From assembly GCA_902788605.1 (NCBI GenBank), contig CADAKX010000009.1:1-64000 (forward strand): a stretch of 64,000 bases of DNA. The letters run 5' to 3'. This document shows positions 25,815 through 35,033 of the stretch, in pieces. Position 1 is the stretch's first letter, and the number at the start of each line of letters is the position of its first letter. The notes under the pieces were generated by a model. That model ran no database searches and was not told the origin of the DNA. It was given only the letters and a program-made list of their open reading frames with translations. A program made the translations under genes and the position numbers. This stretch comes from an uncultured Prevotellaceae bacterium. GTDB taxonomy: Bacteria; Bacteroidota; Bacteroidia; Bacteroidales; Bacteroidaceae.

Positions 25815-28754
25815 CTACAGTTTCTGCTCCACCTCAATCTCAGTGAAGGTCTCAATCATATCACCCACCTGGATATCGTTGAAGTTAACCAGTGAGATAC
25901 CACACTCCAAGCCAGTGGCCACCTCTTTGGCATCGTCCTTATAGCGCTTCAGGGCGTCGATAGGAGCGGTGTGAACCACGATACCATCGCGAATCACGCG
26001 GGCCTTGTCCTTGTTGTGCACCTTACCCTCGGTCACCAGACCACCGGCAACGGTACCAACCTTAGAGATCTTGAACACCTGCTTCACCTCAATCATACCA
26101 CTAACGATTTCCTTCTTCACCTTGTCAAGCATACCCTGCATGGTAGAACGCACATCGTCAATAGCATCATAGATGATAGAATAGGTATTGATTTCCACGC
26201 CCTCACGCTCGGCCAAGCGGCGTGCCTCACTTGAAGGACGCACCTGGAAGCCTACGATGATAGCCTGAGAAGCACTGGCCAGCATCACGTCGTTCTCGGA
26301 AATCTGGCCTACGGCCTTCGAGATGACATTGACCTGTACCTTCTCGGTAGAGAGCTTGATGAACGAGTCAGAGAGTGCCTCGATGCTACCGTCGGTATCA
26401 CCCTTCACGATGATGTTCAACTCGTGGAACTCACCCAGAGCAATACGGTGTGACAACTCATCGAGACCCAACTTCGTAGTGGTACGCAGCGACTGTTCGC
26501 GCTGCAACTGCACACGCTTGTTGGCAATATCACGTGCCTCCTGCTCGGTCTCCATCACATGGAACGAGTCACCGGCAGTAGGAGCGCCGTTCAGACCCAG
26601 GATGATGGCGGGCTCGGCAGGACCGGCCTTCTCAATGCGCTGGTTACGCTCGTTGAACATGGCCTTCACCTTACCCCAGGCTGTACCTGCGATAACCACA
26701 TCGCCCACCTTCAATGTGCCGTTTGATACGAGCACGGTAGACACGTAGCCACGACCCTTATCGAGTGAGCTCTCGATGATAGAACCAGTAGCCTTACGAT
26801 TAGGATTAGCCTTCAGGTCGAGCATCTCGGCCTCAAGCAGCACCTTCTCCAGCAGTTCATAGACACCAACACCCTTCTTGGCGCTGATCTCCTGACACTG
26901 GTACTTACCACCCCACTCTTCTACGAGCAGGTTCATATTAGCCAGATCCTCACGAATCTTATCGGGGTTAGCACCTGGCTTATCAATCTTATTGATAGCG
27001 AATACCATTGGAACGTTGGCAGCCTGAGCATGAGCAATAGCCTCCTTGGTGGTAGGCATCACAGAGTCATCAGCTGCAATAATAATGATTGCGATATCCG
27101 TCACCTGAGCACCACGGGCACGCATAGCCGTGAAGGCCTCGTGACCAGGAGTATCCAGGAAGGTGATGCTCTGACCATTCTTCAGCGTCACGTTATAAGC
27201 ACCGATATGCTGGGTGATACCACCGGCCTCACCGGCAATCACGTTGGTATTGCGGATATGGTCGAGCAATGAGGTCTTACCATGGTCTACGTGACCCATC
27301 ACCGTCACGATAGGTGCACGAGAGATCAGATCGTTCTCATCGTCAGCCTCCTCGGTGATAGCTTCCTGCACCTCGGCAGATACGTATTCTGTGGTGAAAC
27401 CAAACTCCTCAGCAACGAGGTTGATGGTCTCGGCATTCAGACGCTGGTTGATAGACACCATGATACCTACAGACATACAGGTACCGATGACCTTTACAAC
27501 AGGTACGTCCATCATCGTTGCCAACTCCGAAACGGTCACAAACTCGGTGAGCTTCAGCACCTTACTCTGTGCTGCCTCTGCTGCCATCTCCTCGCTCATA
27601 CGCTCCTGAACAGCATCGCGCTTCTCCTTACGGTACTTGGCGCCCTTCTTATTCTGAGAAGTCTTTGAGGTCAGACGGGCCAGTGTCTCCTTCACCTGGC
27701 GTGCTACATCCTCTTCGTTAGCCTCCAACGGACGAACAGGCTGGAAGTTCTTCTTATTCTTCTTACCGCCGCCCTGCTGGTTATTATCTTGGAAGTTCTG
27801 GTTTCCACCCTTGTTCTTCTTTTTACCGCCGCCCTGCTGCTGTTGCTGCTGTTTAGCGGCCTCTTCGATGTCCACCTTGCCCGAACGGATGCGCTCACGC
27901 TTCTTCTTCTCTCCGGGCTGACCATTATTGTTATTATTGCTGGCGTTGCGCTGCTGGGCAGCCTTCTCCTCGCGCTGCTTGCGCTTCTCCTCCTTGGTCT
28001 TCTTCTTAGGACGAGTGCTCTGGTTCAGAGTAGACAGGTCTATCTTTCCCAGCACGTTCACCTTGGGGGCCAACTTCACCTCACTCTTCAGGGTGAAGAT
28101 TTCCGGCTCACTGGTCGTAGCGGCAGGCTGGCTCTCAACAGACTTCTCCTCAGCCTTCTCTACAGGTGCTTCTACTGTTTTCTCAGCGACTGGGGCAGCA
28201 GGCTGCACAGGTGTTTCTTCCACCTTCTCGACCTTCTCAACCTTCTCTTCCTTCACGGGTTCAGTCTTGGGAGTTTCCTCTACCTTCACTTCCTCCTTTT
28301 TGGGCTCTTCAGCCACCACAGGCTTTGGTTCGGGTTGGGTTTCCTCCTTCTTCACCGGGCTCTCGGCAGCGGGCTCCGGTTTCTCTTCGTTGGCCGGCTC
28401 GGGCTTTGCAGCAGCCTTGGGCTTGTTCAGGGCATCCAGGTCAATCTTACCCAGAGGCTTGAACTGCTGACGGGACTGCTCCACCACGACGGGCTCGGCT
28501 TCAGCCTTGGCGGGCTGCTTCTCAGGCTTCTTCTCTTTCTTCTTACTGGTAAAGAGTTTCTCTGCCTGAGTCTTCACAGCTTTATCGCCACTAAATGCCT
28601 GCACCAATGCCTCATACTGCTCGTCAGTAATTTTGGTATTGGTGGTGACATCGTCACGAATCTCGCCCAGACTATTCTTTTTCTTCAGAAAATCAACTGC
28701 CGTTTGAAGTCCTATATTCAGTTCTGTTAAAACTTTATTTAATCTTACTCCCAT
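25815..28754 (-). CDS. infB: Translation initiation factor IF-2
   Basis: A 979-aa GTPase that brings initiator tRNA to the ribosome. The C-terminal two thirds are canonical: [12 protein letters not shown] (G1), [20 protein letters not shown] (G3) and NKIDKPGAN (G4), then domains II-IV with [13 protein letters not shown] and [17 protein letters not shown]. The N-terminal third (about 80-370) is a long low-complexity stretch rich in Pro, Glu, Lys and Ala, then Gln/Asn/Lys/Gly tracts, as in other Bacteroidota. It is the third gene of rimP-nusA-infB and lies 116 bases after nusA across a repeat-rich gap. Confidence 0.96.
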   Translation of the reverse strand: MGVRLNKVLTELNIGLQTAVDFLKKKNSLGEIRDDVTTNTKITDEQYEALVQAFSGDKAVKTQAEKLFTSKKKEKKPEKQPAKAEAEPVVVEQSRQQFKPLGKIDLDALNKPKAAAKPEPANEEKPEPAAESPVKKEETQPEPKPVVAEEPKKEEVKVEETPKTEPVKEEKVEKVEKVEETPVQPAAPVAEKTVEAPVEKAEEKSVESQPAATTSEPEIFTLKSEVKLAPKVNVLGKIDLSTLNQSTRPKKKTKEEKRKQREEKAAQQRNASNNNNNGQPGEKKKRERIRSGKVDIEEAAKQQQQQQGGGKKKNKGGNQNFQDNNQQGGGKKNKKNFQPVRPLEANEEDVARQVKETLARLTSKTSQNKKGAKYRKEKRDAVQERMSEEMAAEAAQSKVLKLTEFVTVSELATMMDVPVVKVIGTCMSVGIMVSINQRLNAETINLVAEEFGFTTEYVSAEVQEAITEEADDENDLISRAPIVTVMGHVDHGKTSLLDHIRNTNVIAGEAGGITQHIGAYNVTLKNGQSITFLDTPGHEAFTAMRARGAQVTDIAIIIIAADDSVMPTTKEAIAHAQAANVPMVFAINKIDKPGANPDKIREDLANMNLLVEEWGGKYQCQEISAKKGVGVYELLEKVLLEAEMLDLKANPNRKATGSIIESSLDKGRGYVSTVLVSNGTLKVGDVVIAGTAWGKVKAMFNERNQRIEKAGPAEPAIILGLNGAPTAGDSFHVMETEQEARDIANKRVQLQREQSLRTTTKLGLDELSHRIALGEFHELNIIVKGDTDGSIEALSDSFIKLSTEKVQVNVISKAVGQISENDVMLASASQAIIVGFQVRPSSEARRLAEREGVEINTYSIIYDAIDDVRSTMQGMLDKVKKEIVSGMIEVKQVFKISKVGTVAGGLVTEGKVHNKDKARVIRDGIVVHTAPIDALKRYKDDAKEVATGLECGISLVNFNDIQVGDMIETFTEIEVEQKL

Positions 28755-28764
28755 TCTTTTTCAA

Positions 28765-28872
28765 TGCTTAATTCTTAATTCTTAACGCTTAATCATTTTC
28801 TTAATGCCTAATGCTGTTCCTAATGCCCATGCTTATGTGGCGCAGCCAATTAAGCATTAAGCATTAAGCATT
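28765..28872. repeat. Short inverted and direct repeats between nusA and infB
   Basis: Three direct copies of TTAAGCA lie at 28850-28872. Related TTAATGC, TTAATTC and CTTAACGC elements in the opposite sense lie at about 28765-28835. On the minus-strand RNA the two groups (CTTAATGC and GCATTAAG) can pair. No gene lies here. Confidence 0.6.
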
Positions 28873-30130
28873 ATTCAAACTCCGCACGGAGTACCTCCAG
28901 CAGGTGGTCGACTGTCTCCTCCTCGAGGTCAGCCTTCTCGATGAGCAGTTCACGAGGAGCGTTGAGCACCTCCTTAGCAGTGTCGTAGCCCAGAGCCTTG
29001 ATGGCATCGATAACCCACTGGTCCACCTCGTCGGCAAACTCGTCGAGATAGATATCCTCGTCGGTCTCACCCTCGTTGACAACACGGAATACATCGATGG
29101 TGTGCTCTGTCAGCAAAGAAGCCAACTTGATGTTCATACCACCCTTACCAATGGCCAGTGACACCTCCTCGGGCTGCAGATAAACCTCAGCCTTGTGGTT
29201 AGCCTCATCGAGTGTGATGCTGGTCACCTTGGCAGGCGACAGAGCACGCTGGATAAACAGCTGCACGTTGCTGGTATAGTTGATCACATCGATGTTCTCA
29301 CCACCAAGTTCACGAACGATGCCGTGCACACGACTACCCTTCACACCAACGCAGGCGCCTACGGGGTCGATACGGTCGTCAAAGCTCTCAACGGCCACCT
29401 TAGCACGCTCACCCGGCATACGGGCCACGCGGCGAATGGCTATCAGTCCGTCGGCAATCTCGGGCACCTCGGCCTCAAGCAGACGCTTCAGGAAATCGGG
29501 ACTGGTACGGCTCAGCATGATGCGTGGGTTGTTGTTCTCGTTGTTCACCTCCTTCACAACGGCACGCACGGTCTCACCCTTATGATAGGTGTCGGCAGGA
29601 ATCTGCTCGCTCTTCAGCAGGTGAAGTTCGTTGCCCTCATCGTCCATGAGCAGCACCTCGCGCTTCCACATCTGATAGACCTCACCGCTCACGATGGTGC
29701 CCACCTTATCCTTATACTTCTGATAGAGGGCGTCGTGGTCGAGCTCCAGAATCTTTGAAGCCAGTGTCTGACGCAGGTTCAGGATGGCACGGCGGCCAAA
29801 CTTCGTGAAGTCAACGGCCTCACTTACTTCCTCGCCCACCTCATAGTCGGGTTCAATCTTCTGGGCGTCGGTCAGCGAGATTTCCTTGTTCTCGTCCTGC
29901 ACGTCGCCATCAGCCACCACCACGCGGTTGCGGTGAATCTCAAAGTCACCCTTGTCGGGGTTCACAATCACGTCGAAGTTCTCGTCAGAGCCAAACATCT
30001 TGGCCAATACATTGCGGAAGCTCTCCTCGAGCACGCTCACCAATGTAGTACGGTCAATGTTCTTTGTCTCCTTAAATTCCTGAAAGGTCTCAAACATGCT
30101 GGGACCAGCCATTTCTTTCTTTGTTGCCAT
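28871..30130 (-). CDS. nusA: Transcription termination/antitermination factor NusA
   Basis: A 419-aa factor that binds RNA polymerase and nascent RNA. The N-terminal domain (1-130), an S1 domain (GTIVSGEVYQMW, about 138-200) and two KH domains (PVGACVGVKGSRVHGIVREL, and later LAIGKGGMNIKLASLLT) are visible. A short acidic helical C-terminus ends at LRAEFE. The gene follows rimP by 29 bases and precedes infB, the standard order. Confidence 0.96.
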   Translation of the reverse strand: MATKKEMAGPSMFETFQEFKETKNIDRTTLVSVLEESFRNVLAKMFGSDENFDVIVNPDKGDFEIHRNRVVVADGDVQDENKEISLTDAQKIEPDYEVGEEVSEAVDFTKFGRRAILNLRQTLASKILELDHDALYQKYKDKVGTIVSGEVYQMWKREVLLMDDEGNELHLLKSEQIPADTYHKGETVRAVVKEVNNENNNPRIMLSRTSPDFLKRLLEAEVPEIADGLIAIRRVARMPGERAKVAVESFDDRIDPVGACVGVKGSRVHGIVRELGGENIDVINYTSNVQLFIQRALSPAKVTSITLDEANHKAEVYLQPEEVSLAIGKGGMNIKLASLLTEHTIDVFRVVNEGETDEDIYLDEFADEVDQWVIDAIKALGYDTAKEVLNAPRELLIEKADLEEETVDHLLEVLRAEFE

Positions 30131-30159
30131 TTGCTATCTTTTCTTTTTTCGTTTTTCGT

Positions 30160-30630
30160 TTACTTAAAGTTCAGAAGATACTTCGTCGACTTCACCTCGT
30201 CCATCGAGAACGTCTTGTCCACTTCCACCTTCACTGGGCGTTTCTTGCCCTCGGGAATCTGCTTCTCCTGGGTGGTCATCACAAAGTTGCGACCCTCCAC
30301 GCTCTTCAGCACGCCAGTCATCTTCTTGCCTTCGGCATCAATCACCTCGATGTCATCACCCACGTGGTTGACATATTGCTGGGCCACCTTAAAGGGCTGT
30401 CCCAGTCCGGCCGAACCTACCTCCATTTCATAGTCGCCCAACTCGTCGCCCAATTTCTCCTGCAAGAAACGGCTCAGCTCGGCACAATCCTCAATCCACA
30501 CGCCATCGGCGTGGTCAATCTCAATCACAATGCGGTCATCACCGCCATCCATCTGAATGTCTACCAAAAAGTAGTCGCCCTTTGCGAGCCACTCTTCAAC
30601 TAATGTCTTTAATGTTTCTTTCGTTATCAT
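30160..30630 (-). CDS. rimP: Ribosome maturation factor RimP
   Basis: A 156-aa protein for 30S subunit maturation. Family pattern: RIVIEIDHADGVWIEDCAELSRFLQEKL, then YEMEVGSAGLGQPF, and a C-terminal SH3-like part with KKMTGVLKSVEGRNF. It is the first gene of rimP-nusA-infB. A leader of about 60 bases contains an 8-bp hairpin. Confidence 0.93.
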   Translation of the reverse strand: MITKETLKTLVEEWLAKGDYFLVDIQMDGGDDRIVIEIDHADGVWIEDCAELSRFLQEKLGDELGDYEMEVGSAGLGQPFKVAQQYVNHVGDDIEVIDAEGKKMTGVLKSVEGRNFVMTTQEKQIPEGKKRPVKVEVDKTFSMDEVKSTKYLLNFK

Positions 30631-30652
30631 TCTAACGTGTTTTTATAACAGA

Positions 30653-30680
30653 AATGAGAGACCCTTTCGAGCCTCTCATT
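30653..30680 (-). promoter_or_regulatory. Leader hairpin upstream of rimP
   Basis: AATGAGAG (30653-30660) and CTCTCATT (30673-30680) pair across a 12-base loop. The structure lies between the -7 box and the rimP start and lacks a following T-run, so it is a leader structure rather than a clear terminator. Confidence 0.45.
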
Positions 30681-30694
30681 CCTCTGAACGGCTG

Positions 30695-30702
30695 CAAAGG
30701 TA
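30695..30702 (-). promoter_or_regulatory. -7 box of rimP-nusA-infB
   Basis: TACCTTTG followed by CAGCC on the minus strand, 64 bases before rimP. It is divergent from the arabinofuranosidase promoter 85 bases away. Confidence 0.7.
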
Positions 30703-30786
30703 CAAAAAAATCGCGAACTGTGCAAATATTTGGGTCACTATTTTGACTTTTTACATGAAAAGTATGGATATTCCGATTTTTCTAAC

Positions 30787-30794
30787 TACCTTTG
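30787..30794 (+). promoter_or_regulatory. -7 box of the GH51 gene
   Basis: TACCTTTG followed by CATC, 32 bases before the ATG at 30827. Confidence 0.7.
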
Positions 30795-30826
30795 CATCAT
30801 AATTTTCCAATAAACTAAAAAGGACA

Positions 30827-32839
30827 ATGAACAAAAGAATGACACTTGGTGCTGCCCTCTTGGCAGCCTCCCTGGGCCTCAACGCCCAGAAGCCTATGTC
30901 GGCCCCTGCTGGCGGCAAGGCTATCAGCGACGAACTCATCGGTATCTTCTTCGAGGACATCAGTAGTGCTGCCGACGGCGGACTCTATGCCGAGCTGCTC
31001 CAGAACGGCTCGTTTGAGTTCAGCCCCGCCGAGCGCGATGGCTGGGGTGCCGGAACAGCGTGGAAGCAGATTCGCCCGGGCCACTCTCTGGGCACCCTGC
31101 AGGTGCGTATGGACAATCCCATCCACCCCAACAACCCCACCTATATGCGCCTGCACACAGAGCGTGTCAAGGAGTATTACGACTATAAGGGCTGGAAGGG
31201 CTTCGGTCTGGAGAACAGCGGCTTCAACGGCATTAGCGTGAAGGGTGGCGAGAAATACAACTTCTCGGCTTTCTTCCGCAACATCGGCAAGAACGCCAAG
31301 CAGGTGCGCATCGCCCTCGTGGAGTCTCAGGGTTGGGGCAAGGACGGCAAGCTGCTGGCCGAGGCCTATCTTGATGTCAACGCTGCCAACTGGCAGAAGG
31401 TTGAGGCTGTGCTGACCCCCGAGGCCGACAGCAAGAATGCTTCTCTTCAGATACTAGTCCTGACACTGGGCGACCTGGATATCGATATGGTGTCGCTGAT
31501 GCCTCAGGACACCTATAAGGGACATGGTCTTAGAAAAGACCTGGCTCAGGCTCTGGCCGACCTTCACCCGAAGTTCATGCGCTTCCCCGGCGGTTGCGTG
31601 GTTCACGGTGGTGGCGACGGTTTCTGGGACACCTACCGCTGGAAGACCACCATTGGTCCGAAAGAGCAGCGTAAGGGTCTGAAGAACACCTGGGGTTATC
31701 ATCAGAGCATGGGCCTGGGCTACTTCGAGTACTTCCAGTTCTGCGAGGACCTGGGCATGGAGCCTCTGCCTATTCTCCCTTGTGGCGTGAGCTGTCAGGG
31801 TGCCAACGGTGGATGGAACATGTATCCCACCCAGGCTCAGGACGTTGTGCCCATGAGCGAGATGGACGAATGGGTAGCTGAGGCCATCGACCTCATCGAG
31901 TGGGCCAATGGCGACCCCGCCACCAATAAATGGGCCAAGATGCGTGCTGATGCCGGTCATCCCAAACCCTTCAATCTGAAGTACCTGGGCCTGGGCAACG
32001 AGGAGAAGATTTCTCCTGAGTTCGCTGAGCGTTTCAAGTATATCTACGAGCGTGTCACCAAGGCACACCCCGAGATTGTCATCGTGGGTACCGCCGGTCC
32101 TGGCTCTCACCCCGGTAACGCCGACCTCGAGAATGGTTGGAAGCTGGCCGACGAGCTGGGCATGCCTATCATCGACGAGCACTACTATGAGCCCAACACC
32201 TATTTCCTCAACAAGCGCCAGTATGACAGCTATCCACGCGATCGCAAGACCAAAGTCTACCTGGGCGAGTATGCTGCCAAGGACAAGAAGCTGATTGACG
32301 CACTGGCCGAGGGTCTGTACCTGCTCCATGTAGAGCGCAATGGTGATATCGTGGCTATGACCTCTTATGCACCCCTCTTCGCCCGCAAGGACAACACCAA
32401 CTGGAACCCCGACATGATCTACTTCGACAACGAGCGTGCCTACCCCACCTGCAGCTACTATGTGCAGCAGCTCTTCGGTCTGTCTAGTGGTCAGTACTAC
32501 TATGGCGACTGTGTGAAGTTCGAGGGTGATGCCAAGGACGTTATCCAGCCTCTGGAGAATGTGCACTATGGCCAGTCAGTGATCCTCAACGTGAAGACAC
32601 GCAAGCTCTACGTAAAGATCTGTAACGCCTCTGACGAGGTCAAGAAGGCTAACATTAACTTGAGTCGCTTCGGCATCAAGAAGAACGCCGTCAAGACCGT
32701 AATCGTTGGTTCCGCCAACGATGAAAACAACTACGACCAGCAGCCCATCGCTCCTCAGAAGGAGACCATCAAGGCTCAGAAGAAGTTCACCCTCGACGTT
32801 GCTCCCTACTCATTCATCATGTTGGAGTACAGTCTCTAA
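30827..32839 (+). CDS. Alpha-L-arabinofuranosidase, GH51
   Basis: A 670-aa exported glycosidase that removes arabinofuranose side chains from plant arabinoxylan or arabinan. A signal peptide (1-20) is followed by LIGIFFEDISSAADGGLYAE, a CBM4-like beta-sandwich (about 90-220), then the catalytic TIM barrel: RFPGGCVVHGG, the acid/base Glu in LGLGNEEKIS (about 391), DEHYYEP and the nucleophile Glu in VYLGEYAAKD (about 481). A C-terminal beta domain completes it. It has its own promoter and a strong terminator, and it is convergent with the SusC/SusD-FAS1 run, so any functional link is by proximity only. Confidence 0.93.
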   Translation: MNKRMTLGAALLAASLGLNAQKPMSAPAGGKAISDELIGIFFEDISSAADGGLYAELLQNGSFEFSPAERDGWGAGTAWKQIRPGHSLGTLQVRMDNPIHPNNPTYMRLHTERVKEYYDYKGWKGFGLENSGFNGISVKGGEKYNFSAFFRNIGKNAKQVRIALVESQGWGKDGKLLAEAYLDVNAANWQKVEAVLTPEADSKNASLQILVLTLGDLDIDMVSLMPQDTYKGHGLRKDLAQALADLHPKFMRFPGGCVVHGGGDGFWDTYRWKTTIGPKEQRKGLKNTWGYHQSMGLGYFEYFQFCEDLGMEPLPILPCGVSCQGANGGWNMYPTQAQDVVPMSEMDEWVAEAIDLIEWANGDPATNKWAKMRADAGHPKPFNLKYLGLGNEEKISPEFAERFKYIYERVTKAHPEIVIVGTAGPGSHPGNADLENGWKLADELGMPIIDEHYYEPNTYFLNKRQYDSYPRDRKTKVYLGEYAAKDKKLIDALAEGLYLLHVERNGDIVAMTSYAPLFARKDNTNWNPDMIYFDNERAYPTCSYYVQQLFGLSSGQYYYGDCVKFEGDAKDVIQPLENVHYGQSVILNVKTRKLYVKICNASDEVKKANINLSRFGIKKNAVKTVIVGSANDENNYDQQPIAPQKETIKAQKKFTLDVAPYSFIMLEYSL

Positions 32840-32864
32840 GGAACTACTTTTCACTTCATAACAC

Positions 32865-32900
32865 AAGGCTCGGCAGCGTTCTCCGCTGCCGAGCCTTTTT
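32865..32900 (+). terminator. Terminator after the GH51 gene
   Basis: AAGGCTCGGCAGCG and CGCTGCCGAGCCTT form a 14-bp stem with a 5-base loop, followed by TTT. Confidence 0.93.
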
Positions 32901-32912
32901 ATGAATGTGAGG

Positions 32913-33003
32913 CAACTATTGTCGGAGTGTGGTCCAGCAGTTGTCAGAGTGCACTCCAACAATTGTCAGACCGCACTCTAACAATCATTGGAGTGCGGTC
33001 TGA
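32913..33003. repeat. 22-bp tandem array with internal inverted units
   Basis: Four 22-bp units start at 32913, 32935, 32957 and 32979. Each is a CAACAATTGTC-like 11-mer plus a GAGTGCACTC-like core. Core variants (GAGTGTGGTC, GAGTGCACTC, GACCGCACTC, GAGTGCGGTC) are palindromic or complementary, and units 3 and 4 form a 13-bp stem (32966-32978 with 32991-33003). With the terminators and the palindrome on either side this accounts for most of the gene-free stretch 32840-33167. Confidence 0.88.
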
Positions 33004-33040
33004 AAAACAGCCGACTGTGGCGTCAGGTTGACGGATTCTC

Positions 33041-33087
33041 GTCGGACGACGGAACCACTATATATATATGTGGTTCCGTCGTCCGAC
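33041..33087. repeat. Perfect 18-bp-stem palindrome with a TA loop
   Basis: GTCGGACGACGGAACCAC (33041-33058) and its exact complement (33070-33087) enclose an 11-base alternating T/A loop. No T-run follows in either direction, so it is not an ordinary terminator. It could block RNA decay or extrude as a cruciform (inference). Confidence 0.85.
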
Positions 33088-33111
33088 AAAAATCTTTCCG
33101 CGGAACAAACA

Positions 33112-33147
33112 AAAAGTAGCGCAAAGCAAATGCCTTGCGCTACTTTT
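33112..33147. terminator. Bidirectional terminator before the SusD gene end
   Basis: AAAAGTAGCGCAA and TTGCGCTACTTTT form a perfect 13-bp stem with T-runs on both strands. It ends the leftward SusC/SusD run 21 bases after its last stop and backs up the GH51 terminator. Confidence 0.85.
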
Positions 33148-33167
33148 GTTTTTATAGGATATCGGGA

Positions 33168-34997
33168 TTAATAACCCACCTTGTCCTTCCACTTAATAAA
33201 CCAGTTCTGCTTATTCGAGAGATCGAAGGTCGTGGGATTGTCCTTACCCTTACGGGCACCGATAATCTTCGACATCGTGGCACCAGGATTAGACTGACGC
33301 AATGCATAACGCATGATGTCATAGTAACGGGTGCCTTCGAGTGCAAATTCCAGAGCCGACTCAGTGAGAATCAGACTATCAACAACCACCTGCTGCTCCT
33401 TAATGAGCTGTGCACGCTTGGCGTCGTCAATCTCGATGGTGTCGTTGGGCAACACATAGGTGGTGTCCATCGGTGTCCAACCGCAACCACGGGCGTGGAT
33501 ACCCATCATGTTGTGGTCATCATCAGCATAAAGACCATCACGAACGAAGTCCAAAGCTTCACATACCTCATAACGAGTGTCGTTAAAGTCGAAGTAGTTC
33601 AATGTGATAGAGTCATTAACTGTGGGATAGTAAGGTCTTACCTCACTGTCGATAACCTTGTTGCTCAAGCCCTGAGACAGGATCTCAAAGGCCATACGAG
33701 GATAGCCAGCCATATTCAGGGCCTCAGCCATACGCAAGTAGACCATGGTGCGGCGATAGATGTGCACATTGCGCTGTGAGCTATACTTATAGATGTACTG
33801 CGTCTCAATACGCTGACCGGTAACATCGTCGATACTCCAATCCTTGGTGTAGTAGTCCTGCAGACGCAGGTCACCTGTTCTGTAGTCAGCCAGTCCCTTA
33901 GGAGCATAGTACACAGAGTAGCCATCATTGGCCAGCACACAGTTGGGCTGTGACTCAGAGATTTCAAACAGACGGGCGGAAGGTGTGATGCTCACCTTAT
34001 AATCGTTATCCTCACGAGAGGTGAAGAGGTTACGCAGCTCGCTGTAGTGGCCCTCAGCGGGGATAGAGTCACCAGCAATCAGTGTGATCAGCTCTGCCTG
34101 AGGAGTGATGCTCTCGGAAATGGGGAAGAGGGCACCTTCGGGACGACGCCATTCCGTAGCACCCGGCTCCCACATACAATACTCAGTACTGGTGGTAGTA
34201 TAGGCACTGTTCTCACCATTACGCTGGTTGATGTAGTCGTAGTACTCACGGGCAGCCTGCAGATAGTCAGACTTGTTGCCTGAGAAAGAGGCCTTCCAAA
34301 GCCACAGGTCACCACGCACGATGCTCAAGGGGAAGAATAACAGTTTAGATTCCACGTTACGGATGTCACGATAACCGGGGAACTCTGTGTTGTAACGAAT
34401 AGGCAGGCCTGTCAGGTCCTGGATAAAGAAGTCACAAATCTCCTCAAGGGTCTTAGTGGTCTTCTCAGCATCCTCAGCAGCCTCCTTTGAGAGCAGGGGC
34501 TCTGTAAAGAAAGGTACCTTGCCATAAACAAGACCCAACTGCAGATAGGTCCAAGCACGGATGGCCTTCACAGCACAAAACTCCTTCATGAAGATGTCCT
34601 GGTTACGGTTACTTCTCAGAGCTGTATCAGCATGCGCAATGAAGTAGTTACAGTTGTTGATAACTGCATAGTAATCACTGGGCTGGTTATACTCGTTGTC
34701 GTCAGTCACATTAAACTCTGCAATCTCATGCAGGTCTTTGTTGGCGATGCTTGTCAGGTCAACCAGGTCGCCGCGCAACTCACCAAACAGGATGGTGCGG
34801 TCGGCCAGCGTCTGCAATTTGGCCAGAATGCCGGTAACAGAGTAGATGGTATCAACATGGTTGTTCAAATGCTCCTCTTCGGCATAGAGCACGTCATCGC
34901 TCTCTTGATTGAAAAAGTCCTCGCAGGAGGTGAGGGTTGCGGCCATACCGCAACCAATCACACCTGCGCAGAATATCTTAGAAATCTTGGTAATCAT
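33168..34997 (-). CDS. SusD/RagB-type surface lipoprotein (second pair)
   Basis: A 609-aa outer-membrane lipoprotein that forms the lid of a SusC transporter and binds the substrate. ATG 34997 is chosen because the only upstream in-frame option is a GTG at 35025-35027; this gives a proper lipoprotein signal ending MAATLTSC. SusD-type helices are visible (NNCNYFIAHADTAL, EFCAVKAIRAWTYLQLGLVY with YGKVPFFTEP), and the late RMAEALNMAGYPRMAFEIL is typical of the TPR-like core. It directly follows its SusC and is the last gene of the run before the bidirectional terminator. The substrate is unknown. Confidence 0.92.
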   Translation of the reverse strand: MITKISKIFCAGVIGCGMAATLTSCEDFFNQESDDVLYAEEEHLNNHVDTIYSVTGILAKLQTLADRTILFGELRGDLVDLTSIANKDLHEIAEFNVTDDNEYNQPSDYYAVINNCNYFIAHADTALRSNRNQDIFMKEFCAVKAIRAWTYLQLGLVYGKVPFFTEPLLSKEAAEDAEKTTKTLEEICDFFIQDLTGLPIRYNTEFPGYRDIRNVESKLLFFPLSIVRGDLWLWKASFSGNKSDYLQAAREYYDYINQRNGENSAYTTTSTEYCMWEPGATEWRRPEGALFPISESITPQAELITLIAGDSIPAEGHYSELRNLFTSREDNDYKVSITPSARLFEISESQPNCVLANDGYSVYYAPKGLADYRTGDLRLQDYYTKDWSIDDVTGQRIETQYIYKYSSQRNVHIYRRTMVYLRMAEALNMAGYPRMAFEILSQGLSNKVIDSEVRPYYPTVNDSITLNYFDFNDTRYEVCEALDFVRDGLYADDDHNMMGIHARGCGWTPMDTTYVLPNDTIEIDDAKRAQLIKEQQVVVDSLILTESALEFALEGTRYYDIMRYALRQSNPGATMSKIIGARKGKDNPTTFDLSNKQNWFIKWKDKVGY

Positions 34998-35033
34998 AAT
35001 AATCTTTTTTCTTGTTTCAATATTCACGTTCGA

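Noticed and set aside
27789..28730. Long plus-strand open frame opposite infB
   Set aside because: Mirror of the low-complexity Lys/Glu/Pro region of IF-2; repetitive leucine composition and no other evidence.
31454..32566. Minus-strand open frame of 370 codons opposite the GH51 gene
   Set aside because: Shadow frame caused by G/C-rich third positions of the arabinofuranosidase; the GH51 frame has all catalytic motifs.
32913..33003. Possible attachment site or integron attC
   Set aside because: The hairpins fit, but no integrase, cassette genes or flanking repeats lie nearby.
35025..35027. GTG start for the second SusD
   Set aside because: The ATG at 34997 gives a standard lipoprotein signal; the extra ten residues add nothing recognisable.
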